The translations under genes and the position numbers were made by a program. This document shows positions 26,553-33,655 of a DNA stretch of 64,000 bases, piece after piece. Below the pieces are notes generated by a model. The model had not been told where the DNA came from. It searched no databases and worked only from the letters and a program-made list of their open reading frames with translations. Position 1 is the stretch's first letter. Every line of letters begins with the position of its first letter. Origin of the DNA: Gemmatales bacterium (GTDB lineage Bacteria; Planctomycetota; Planctomycetia; Gemmatales; HRBIN36); contig JANXCQ010000003.1 in NCBI GenBank assembly GCA_025060195.1, forward strand, positions 150,792 through 214,791, written 5' to 3'.

Positions 26553-28079
26553 TCAACTCCCCGAAGCACCTTCCAGGAACCGTCGCAGTTCCCGTACGAC
26601 GGCACGCGGATTCTCAGAGCGGCAAACCACCGATGAGACCGCGATACGCCGCAGCCCTGCTTCCACCACTTGAGCTACGTTGGCAGAGGTGATGCCGCCG
26701 ATAGCAAAGGCGGGAAGCGTGGTTTCTTTCGCGGCTTGACGCACGTATTCCAAACCTGCTAACTCGCTGATGGATTTTGTTGTAGTAGGGAAAACCGGGC
26801 CGACGCCGACATAATTTGCCCCGCTTTCGACGGCATGTCGAAGTTGCTCCAGATTGTGAGTGCTCAGGCCGATGAGCTTCTGAGCGCCGACTAAGCGTCG
26901 CACTTGCGATATCGGTAAGTCCGTTTGACCCAGATGGACGCCGTCCGCCTGGACCAGCACTGCTACATCGGGGCGATCGTTAACGGTAAACAGTGCTCGG
27001 GCTTCGCTGGTCCATCGGCGCAGTTGCTCGGCCCGGCGTAGCAGTTCTCGGTCGGGAAGGTTTTTTTCACGCAACTGTATCATGTCGGCCCCGCCTGCCA
27101 GAACCTCCTTCACTGTGGTTTCTAACGGTTGAGCACAGAGGGCGCCTGTGATAATAACACACAGTCGGCAATGGGCCAGAGCTTCCTGGCTGGCTTGCAA
27201 GATTAAAGTTGCCTTTTCTAGGGTATAGCAGCGATACCGTAATGGCGCCAGGCGGGCTGCGAGGTCGGCGTCGTGTAAACGTAAAGCTTCCTCTATAGTA
27301 CGCAGCGCTTCCTGCAACCGACTGCAATTGACTCGAACTAGGTGCGCAAACGAATAACGGCGTGCTACCTCCTCCCCTGCGGCGGTACCAACGTCGCCCG
27401 GAGTGTCGCGTGCTACGGTCAGAGGCAAATTGCTTTGGCTCACCAGTTCCGACAATTCATGACGCAGGAGCCGCCAATCGCGGTGCAGGCCTGGATCGTT
27501 GAGGACAAATCGGCAGTAATCTTCGACCACCCGGCAAGCCTCGCGGGCACGGTTGAAATTGGCGTCCACGATGCGGGCCAGGGAATAGCTCTCCGGAGAG
27601 GGGGTCATCTGTAAGGGCTCGTCTAAGCTGAGTGTAGTCGCTTCGGGTTGTACTCGGGTCTGCAAGCGTTCCAGAGGTAAGCCCAGTCGTTCCAGACAGC
27701 CGCGACAATGCTCATCGGCCTGGGCCAAGGCAACCAAGACGTATTCGCTGGCCACAGTACTTTCTCCCGTGTGCTCACGAGCCAATCGTTTCGCCGCCCG
27801 CAACACGCGAAAAAATCCCTGAATCAATCGAGGTAAGTCGGTGTCCTCAACCAAAGGCGTCGGCGGAAAAACAGGCAACACTTTTTGCTCCAAAAGTTGC
27901 AAACATAACTCATCCCGCGAGATACCAAACTCGGCTAAGATCGTAGCCACTCGTCCCTCAGGTTCTAGGCAGAGCGCACATAATAAATGCGCAGGTCGGG
28001 GCGGTTCGGCCAAATGCTCTGCCAGCCAATGTGCCTGAGCTAGAGCACGCAAGACGGCGGGAGTGACCTCGGGAAGCAT
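26553..28079 (-). CDS. thiE: Fusion: Clp N-terminal domain - ThiD2 - thiamine-phosphate synthase
   Basis: A 508-residue three-part protein. Residues ~5-150 contain two Clp_N-type repeats (LAQAHWLAEHLAEPPRPAHL, then AKRLAREHTGESTVASEYVL). Residues ~165-300 match the ThiD2 domain, a proposed hydroxymethylpyrimidine-phosphate kinase (IVDANFNRAREACRVVEDYC). Residues ~305-503 are ThiE, joining HMP-PP and thiazole phosphate: QLREKNLPDRELL, FTVNDRPDVA, ADGVHLGQTDLP, GVGPVFPTTTKS and PAFAIGGIT. ThiD2-ThiE fusions are known in several phyla; the Clp_N front end is unusual and may regulate stability or bring in a chaperone. The start ATG lacks a strong ribosome site. A LarA-like gene follows after 3 bases. 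Confidence 0.88.
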   Translation of the reverse strand: MLPEVTPAVLRALAQAHWLAEHLAEPPRPAHLLCALCLEPEGRVATILAEFGISRDELCLQLLEQKVLPVFPPTPLVEDTDLPRLIQGFFRVLRAAKRLAREHTGESTVASEYVLVALAQADEHCRGCLERLGLPLERLQTRVQPEATTLSLDEPLQMTPSPESYSLARIVDANFNRAREACRVVEDYCRFVLNDPGLHRDWRLLRHELSELVSQSNLPLTVARDTPGDVGTAAGEEVARRYSFAHLVRVNCSRLQEALRTIEEALRLHDADLAARLAPLRYRCYTLEKATLILQASQEALAHCRLCVIITGALCAQPLETTVKEVLAGGADMIQLREKNLPDRELLRRAEQLRRWTSEARALFTVNDRPDVAVLVQADGVHLGQTDLPISQVRRLVGAQKLIGLSTHNLEQLRHAVESGANYVGVGPVFPTTTKSISELAGLEYVRQAAKETTLPAFAIGGITSANVAQVVEAGLRRIAVSSVVCRSENPRAVVRELRRFLEGASGS

Positions 28080-28156
28080 GGACTAGTCCAACCGCTTTAT
28101 CATCCGCCGGTCGACTGTTTTCGCGGCAGCAATCCGCACCTGGACAGCACTCGCGA

Positions 28157-29011
28157 TCAGATTTTATCCCAAGCGATCTGGCAAGCATCGAAGATCGGTC
28201 CATCGAGGCAAACGCGGGCGTAATCCCAACCGTCCAAACTGCGCACTGGGGTCACACAACTGTAACAGATGCCTGTGCCGCAAGCCATCGGCGATTCTAA
28301 GGATACATGACAGGGTACTTGCCAATCCTGGGCTAATTTTGCGACCGCGCGAAGCATGGGCATCGGCCCGCACGCCACCCAGTAATCGCCCCGCTGAGGG
28401 CGGGGTAACTCGGCCAATAGATCAGTAACAAGTCCGGCGTATCCCGCACTGCCGTCTTCGGTACAGATGTGTACGACCACGCCGAGCCGCTGGAAGTCTT
28501 CAACGCTTGCCAACAAATCTGCCGTTCGCGTTCCATACACCAGCCGCACTTGCTCGCATTCGCGCCGAGCTGGCTGGTTGGAATAGCCGACCAAGCCTAA
28601 GGCACGTTGGGCCAAGGCGAGGAAAGGCGTTTGTCCGATCCCGCCAGCAATAAGCACCAGTTCGCGCACCCCGTCGTAACGCGGGAACGGTTTGCCCAGC
28701 GGTCCCCAGACACTGAGGCGATCCCCCGGACGAAGCCGCTCGAGCAGGCGGGTCATTTTCCCGACTACGTAATAGCCTATGTCGATCGCATGGGGTTGGC
28801 CATGCTCGTCCCGCACTGTGTCCATGAGTGCAAAGGCGCGGCCCAACAGCGGATCGAGCCGATCGGGAAATCGGAGCATAACAAACTGACCCGGCGCGAT
28901 GGCACGAGCCAATTCACTGCTAGCCAACCGCAACCGATAGGTGCCTCGTGCCAATGCCACATTTTCCAGCGCGGTTACCGTACCATGAAAAAAGCGAGGG
29001 GGAGTAGTCAT
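28157..29011 (-). CDS. pyrK: Dihydroorotate dehydrogenase electron-transfer subunit (PyrK-like)
   Basis: A 284-residue ferredoxin-reductase-type protein. The FAD domain has PGQFVMLRFP and DIGYYVVGKMT; the NAD domain has LIAGGIGQTPFLALA and YGTRTADLL. A C-terminal [2Fe-2S] binding region has the pattern CGTGICYSC followed by a fourth Cys in YARVC. PyrK passes electrons between NAD and the PyrD catalytic subunit in pyrimidine synthesis; pyrD is not in this window. A sulfhydrogenase-type gamma subunit is a less likely alternative. The ATG overlaps the stop of the pseudouridine synthase gene (ATGA), so the two are translationally coupled. Confidence 0.85.
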   Translation of the reverse strand: MTTPPRFFHGTVTALENVALARGTYRLRLASSELARAIAPGQFVMLRFPDRLDPLLGRAFALMDTVRDEHGQPHAIDIGYYVVGKMTRLLERLRPGDRLSVWGPLGKPFPRYDGVRELVLIAGGIGQTPFLALAQRALGLVGYSNQPARRECEQVRLVYGTRTADLLASVEDFQRLGVVVHICTEDGSAGYAGLVTDLLAELPRPQRGDYWVACGPMPMLRAVAKLAQDWQVPCHVSLESPMACGTGICYSCVTPVRSLDGWDYARVCLDGPIFDACQIAWDKI

Positions 29012-29799
29012 GGTTTGGCGCTGTCTCCTGGCTGTTTCTTGGGGAGCGCCGAAGGAGGCCGGCGCGGCCGTGACCTGGGTGAATCGGGTTGGGCAAAGGC
29101 CACGCTTTTTAAAGCCGCCACCTCTTTCGCCGTGAGGGGCCGAGAACGTCCTTTTTTTAATCGTCCCAGGGAAATAGGTCCTATGGCGATGCGTTTTAGA
29201 TGCATGACTTTATGGCCGAGTTTCGCCAACATCCGTCGGATCTCACGGTTTTTCCCCTCGGCCAAAGTAATCTCCAAAAATGTGCTTTTCCCACGGGTGC
29301 CTAAACGCCGAACTCGCTTAGCTCGCATCTTCCCATCGCTAGTCCACACACCTTGTTCCAGTTCCTGCAAAATCTCCGCCGAGGGCCATCCCGCAACCTG
29401 AACAACATAAGTCTTCTCTACACCAAACTTCGGGTGAGTTAGGCGGTAGGCTAACTCACCGTCGTTCGTTAAAAGCATCAGCCCCTCACTTTCCTCATCC
29501 AATCGTCCCACCATAAAGACGCGTTCGGGGACATGCAACAGTAAATCCACGACCTTAGGGCGATTTTGCTGATCATAAGTCGTGGATAGGTACCCCGGAG
29601 GCTTATTGACGATCCAATACACATAGCGCTGCGGTCGGACCAGTTCGCCATCAAGTCGGACCTCTTGCCCGGGGGCAACACGGAAAGTTAAGTCGCGCAC
29701 TATTTGGCCGTCTACACTGACTCGGCCCGCTCGGACTAAAGCTTCGACGTGCCGACGCGAGCCTAGCCCAGCTAGGGCCAAATAACGGTTAATTCGCAT
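29008..29799 (-). CDS. RsuA/RluB-family 23S/16S rRNA pseudouridine synthase
   Basis: A 263-residue pseudouridine synthase. An S4 RNA-binding domain comes first (RINRYLALAGLGSRRHVEAL), then the catalytic domain with GRLDEESEGLMLLTNDG, whose Asp is the nucleophile, and KTYVVQVAG, GKNREIRRMLAKLGH and LKRIAIGPISLG. The C-terminal tail is basic and disordered. The target could be 23S (RluB-like) or 16S RNA. ATG 29799 has a GGAG about 10 bases before it; ATG 29817 is an alternative. The gene end overlaps the pyrK start by 4 bases. Confidence 0.9.
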   Translation of the reverse strand: MRINRYLALAGLGSRRHVEALVRAGRVSVDGQIVRDLTFRVAPGQEVRLDGELVRPQRYVYWIVNKPPGYLSTTYDQQNRPKVVDLLLHVPERVFMVGRLDEESEGLMLLTNDGELAYRLTHPKFGVEKTYVVQVAGWPSAEILQELEQGVWTSDGKMRAKRVRRLGTRGKSTFLEITLAEGKNREIRRMLAKLGHKVMHLKRIAIGPISLGRLKKGRSRPLTAKEVAALKSVAFAQPDSPRSRPRRPPSALPKKQPGDSAKP

Positions 29800-30176
29800 G
29801 GTCTCTTTCGACTCCATAGCGTTGGCTATCTTAGAAATTCCTCGTGATGAATGTGCCGGCAACGCCAGCCACTAGCGTCTAGCTCTTCCTTGCAAATCCT
29901 ATCCAGCGTGAGCTAGAAGGTGATTTTACCAGGTGCGTTTATTAGTTTGCGCGAAACACCCTATAACGGCCAGCAGCGGAAATATTCGCGCCAACAGACG
30001 TTTCCGACAAACCGGGGCTCGCTGCTAGGCATTCTACGAGGGCAGAAGTTTTCCTGAAACTCCATCCGGCGTATCATATAGACGCGTACCAACCAGGGAA
30101 TCACCGCCCGCGCATGATGCATTTTGTGTTAAAATGCGCAGGTGAAGAGCAAACGGTAGGAGCTGGAGCCGAGACA
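29800..30176. other. Divergent intergenic region
   Basis: About 375 bases between the minus-strand pseudouridine synthase and the plus-strand small protein. I see no gene or RNA; promoters for both sides should lie here. Confidence 0.4.
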
Positions 30177-30398
30177 ATGGCGTACGTAGAGAGGAAAAAC
30201 GAACTGAAACGGCGTCGGCATCGCCGCTGGAAAATTCGGAAGCTGCGTGCGAAGCTCTTGCAATGCCAGGACCCGCAAGAGGCTGAGGCCATTTTGCAAA
30301 AGATCAAAAAACTCAGTCCTCTGTATCCGCTAGACTGGCTGCGTCAACAATTGCCTGCGCACTTACAGCGCGGGACCTCTTCTCAGGGTACGCCATAA
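30177..30398 (+). CDS. Small basic protein, DUF6800-like
   Basis: A 73-residue, very basic protein: MAYVERKNELKRRRHRRWKI is followed by a short helical stretch (QEAEAILQKIKKLSPLYP). This pattern of VERxxELxRRRxRxxK plus an IxxKIxxLSP end matches small planctomycete proteins I associate with DUF6800; that label is from memory and not certain. It may bind RNA or the ribosome given its charge, but no function is known. ATG 30177 has two GGAG-like sites upstream. Confidence 0.65.
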   Translation: MAYVERKNELKRRRHRRWKIRKLRAKLLQCQDPQEAEAILQKIKKLSPLYPLDWLRQQLPAHLQRGTSSQGTP

Positions 30399-30555
30399 GA
30401 ACGGCGTTTAGGTTACATGACCGCCGATGTAGCCTGCACGGCAGGTTTTTCAAGTTTGGGCGGTGCGTAACGTTCCGCATGAATCGCTCTTTACTGTCTT
30501 GTTGGGGTAGGCATACTATTTCGTCTTTGAGACTAGACAACAAGGAGCAGAGAAG

Positions 30556-31044
30556 ATGGCTCAACTGACCCATTCCTCTGCCGAATGGGTGTGTAGTGAG
30601 AGCGATGGATGCTCACCCGAATTTGTCGGAACGGGGCTAGTTCCGCATGGCTTTATTGTGCTGCGACTGCGCGCGTTAGATGGCAGCCGCACCCTCGAAA
30701 TTCACCAACCCCAAGCAATAATAGGCCGGCATTCTCAGGCGGATATTCGCATTATCTCTCCTGAAGTCAGCCGACACCATTGCCGTTTGGTATTTGATTC
30801 CGGGCAATGGTATGTTGAAGACTTAGGCAGCCTGAACGGTACTTACGTGAACGATGCTCCGATAGAGCGGTCGGTGCTGCTTCCCGGCGCAGTTTTGCGC
30901 ATAGCTAACCACGCCTTCCGCGTGGATTGGCCACATCTTGATTCCACGGTCGAGTGCCCACAGAACGCCTCAGAAAATTGGGACGCTCGCGAGGAGCGAG
31001 CCCGCCAGATCTTGGCCAGCATTGCCCAACAACTGCCGGAGTAA
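30556..31044 (+). CDS. FHA domain protein
   Basis: A 162-residue protein with one FHA domain (~38-125): IIGRHSQADIRI, SRHHCRLVF and DLGSLNGTYVND are the phosphothreonine-binding loops. The tail is a short charged helix (EERARQILASIAQQLPE). FHA proteins bind targets of Ser/Thr kinases. ATG 30556 has an AAGGAG site. A clear but decayed copy of this gene lies 0.9 kb downstream on the same strand. Confidence 0.88.
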   Translation: MAQLTHSSAEWVCSESDGCSPEFVGTGLVPHGFIVLRLRALDGSRTLEIHQPQAIIGRHSQADIRIISPEVSRHHCRLVFDSGQWYVEDLGSLNGTYVNDAPIERSVLLPGAVLRIANHAFRVDWPHLDSTVECPQNASENWDAREERARQILASIAQQLPE

Positions 31045-31134
31045 GACTAACTTGTTTCGAGGTTAGTTAACTAGCCTAGGCACCGCCTCAGACAGCAAAT
31101 CTGCCGGGGTTACAAGCAGGTAACGACTGCAATG

Positions 31135-31794
31135 TCAATGCTGGTCGGGTGTGTCAGGTTCAGCACGGAGGCGATACTGCCGAACCAACTCGGTAAGACG
31201 GGGCAAAAGGTCGGAATGCCCTCGAACACGCAGAACATAACGAGGCACCTGATGTTCGCTAACCATTGCCATAAACGGCTCACCCCAGAAGCTGATAAGT
31301 GCTTCTGTCTGGCCGGCCTCTCCGACCTCCGTGAGAATAAAGGAAATAGCCTGTTTGTCTGGCAACCAGCGAATGTCCCGAAGTTTACCCCCCTGCGGGT
31401 GGCTCCGAATTCGTGGCCCGAGCCAGGTGCGCCAGCCTTCGCGTTCTCCTGTGGAAAGCAGGAATTGCAGGGCCGTGACCTGCGGGTTTTGTAAGGCAGA
31501 GCCGATCAACAGCTCGAAGATCTCGTCGCGGCGAAACATCAGACAGCACATGTTGAACCACACCATTTCTCCTCGCGCCTCGCGGACAAATCGTTCACAT
31601 TCCCGCCTGAGTTTCTCGGGACCGATGAGAAGCACTTCCGGGGGCGTCAGTCCCGCCTGGATTTCCTGCACGGCATCCTTGACCCGCGTCAGAGTAGCGT
31701 CCATGGTTTCGACCTGATGCTCGCTACGCAAACTACGAAGCAACAGGAAAGCCAAGAGCTTTAGGGCAGCGGCTAATAAAATGCTGGCCTCCAT
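31135..31794 (-). CDS. Hypothetical membrane-anchored protein
   Basis: A 219-residue protein with an N-terminal transmembrane helix (ASILLAAALKLLAFLLLRSL), a short helical linker, and a C-terminal soluble domain (~60-215) of mixed alpha/beta character. Notable strings are RRECERFVREARGEMVWFNM, ISFWGEPFMAMVSEHQVPRY and SDLLPRLTELVRQYRLR. It recalls phospholipase-D-like folds but has no HKD motif, so I assign no function. It lies on the opposite strand between the intact FHA gene and its pseudogene copy. Start choice is uncertain; no strong ribosome site is seen. Confidence 0.6.
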   Translation of the reverse strand: MEASILLAAALKLLAFLLLRSLRSEHQVETMDATLTRVKDAVQEIQAGLTPPEVLLIGPEKLRRECERFVREARGEMVWFNMCCLMFRRDEIFELLIGSALQNPQVTALQFLLSTGEREGWRTWLGPRIRSHPQGGKLRDIRWLPDKQAISFILTEVGEAGQTEALISFWGEPFMAMVSEHQVPRYVLRVRGHSDLLPRLTELVRQYRLRAEPDTPDQH

Positions 31795-31934
31795 TATGGT
31801 GCAGCGCATGCGAGATAAGACCGATGACTGCGGCAATAGCGCTGCCGATGACATCCCATTCGATTTGGAGCTAAGGTCGCATGGCCAGTTTTCGACGAGG
31901 GCAGGGTCCGCTGGACGACTTTGTCATTGTGTAA

Positions 31935-32344
31935 GTGGGCTTGATTGCTCCATGGCTGCGGGCCACCGATGCTGCCCGGATTCTTGAAACTTACCATCTA
32001 GAAACAGTCATAAGGCGCCATCTCTAAGTCAACTCGTCTGGCTGCCGCGGAAGTGAGCCGACATCATTGCCGCTTCGTCTTCGAGTCCGGCCAATGGTAC
32101 GCCGAAGACTTAGGCAGCCCGAACGGGACTTACGTCAACGAAGAACCAGTGCAGCGGGCGGCGCTGCAGCCCGGAGCGATCCTGCGAGTGGCCAGTCAGA
32201 CTTTTCTGGTAGATTGGCGCCAACTGGATTCGAACGGTGGATTGTCCCCAGCCTGAGGCGGAGCAGTGTTACAGGACCAACGCGCGGGCACAGCAGATTC
32301 TTGCCAGTATCGCCGAACAATTGCCCGATTCGAGGAATTCGTAA
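31935..32344 (+). pseudogene. Decayed second copy of the FHA protein gene
   Basis: This stretch matches the FHA protein at 30556-31044 piece by piece. 31935-32027 reads VGLIAPWLRATDAARILETY in one frame, against HGFIVLRLRALDGSRTLEIH in the intact protein, and ends in TAA. After a frame change, 32041-32238 gives the FHA core (SRHHCRFVFESGQWYAEDLG). One extra base near 32239 then shifts the frame again, and 32240-32344 gives DCPQPEAEQCY...ARAQQILASIAEQLP, matching the intact tail residue for residue. No start is visible. Two frame changes and the stop make it a pseudogene. Confidence 0.85.
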
Positions 32345-32353
32345 CTAGCCGCC

Positions 32354-33655
32354 TCAGCGTAGAGAATAAAACACCAAACCGCTTAGCAATTTCGGATAAA
32401 AATAGGTGCTTTTGGGGGGCATCCGTTCATGGTGTTGCGTAATCGCGACTAGATGGGCCATGCTGACCGGCGGTACTAAGGCTACGAAATCGCTAATATG
32501 TCGAGCCAAGGCTTGTACCGCCTGGGTGGCCTGGTGGACATAGGTCACTTGCCAGGTATCGGGCTGATAATTGCGCAAACAGTCCCGTAACACCAGTTCG
32601 TGCAACACACTGACCGCCAGGCTCCGCCAAGCCTCACTTCGCTGAGGTAACAGTTCTGCCAGGCGTTGGGTTCGGCGTAACCGCGCCAGTATCCAACTAC
32701 CATCGGCCAGACCAAAACCCAGAACACTCTGGTCGGTGTCCGCCTCAATCAGTTCGCCCAATTCCAATCCAGCGGATTCTCCCTGGCCGTAGAGCTCCAC
32801 CTCGAAGTGTTCGCCAAGTGCTGCTGTGAGCATTTCTGCTGACAGCGATTGGGCGCCGCGGAACAAGCGGTGCGTCGGCAAGATGAGCAAGCCTGGATCG
32901 CTCATACCCACTAAGCCCATCAGCACATAATTGGCCGGGGCCGAGTCACTATTCACAACGCCAGCTTGGCGTAATTCCTCGAGATACCGTAAGGCCGTTT
33001 CATAGCGGTGGTGGCCATCGGCGATATAGAGCGGACGCGGATAGAGCCACCGTTGCACTTCATTGATTACGTGGGGTTCAATAACGCGCCAGAGCCGATG
33101 AATGACTCCCTGGTCATCTTGGACCTGCAAAGGGGGCCAACGTTCCACGGACTCGTCTAACAGGCGTTGTGCGGTACCGGCTTCGTCGGGATATAAGCCA
33201 AAAAGCGGACAAAAATTCGCAGCCGTGGCCCGCAATAAGCGTAATCGATCTTCCTTGGGGCCGGGTAACGTTTCTTCATGAGGGTAAACCTTACCCCGGC
33301 CAAACGGCTCTAAACGCACCACGGCCAGGATCGCTCGGCGTACGTAAGTTTGACCTTTCCAAGAAAACTCCTGATGATAGACGTAAAGAGCCGGTTCCGA
33401 ATCCTGCCGTAGGATTCCCTCGCGTTGCCAGTCGCGCCAGAACGCCGCAGCCCGGGTGTAGCGATTATTCTGGTCGTCGTCAGTTGGTTCGATGCGGTTC
33501 AGGATGAGCCGCACGACGTTGTAAGGATGGCGCTCATAGAGTCGCTGCTGGAGTGCTTCGTCAATCACGTCGTAGGGCGGAGCGGTTACCTCGCTCAGGA
33601 TGCCGACATGTCCCAAATCATAACGCCAAGCGCGAAAAGGCTGGATTTCGGGCAT
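32354..33655 (-). CDS. DUF1015 family protein
   Basis: A 433-residue DUF1015 protein. The family opening IQPFRAWRYD and VTAPPYDVID, the HPYNVVRLIL block, YPHEETLPGPKEDRLRLL, the IADGHHRYETALRY motif, and the LILPTHRLF segment are all visible. The family is widespread and uncharacterised; the GHHR motif suggests a catalytic or metal site. A GGAGGTGG site lies within the end of fusA, and the start is directly against the fusA stop, so the two are likely co-transcribed. Confidence 0.88.
   Translation of the reverse strand: MPEIQPFRAWRYDLGHVGILSEVTAPPYDVIDEALQQRLYERHPYNVVRLILNRIEPTDDDQNNRYTRAAAFWRDWQREGILRQDSEPALYVYHQEFSWKGQTYVRRAILAVVRLEPFGRGKVYPHEETLPGPKEDRLRLLRATAANFCPLFGLYPDEAGTAQRLLDESVERWPPLQVQDDQGVIHRLWRVIEPHVINEVQRWLYPRPLYIADGHHRYETALRYLEELRQAGVVNSDSAPANYVLMGLVGMSDPGLLILPTHRLFRGAQSLSAEMLTAALGEHFEVELYGQGESAGLELGELIEADTDQSVLGFGLADGSWILARLRRTQRLAELLPQRSEAWRSLAVSVLHELVLRDCLRNYQPDTWQVTYVHQATQAVQALARHISDFVALVPPVSMAHLVAITQHHERMPPKSTYFYPKLLSGLVFYSLR

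Noticed and set aside
28607..29401. 264-codon plus-strand open frame
   Set aside because: It lies antisense to the pyrK-like and pseudouridine synthase genes, which have clear motifs. It resembles no family.
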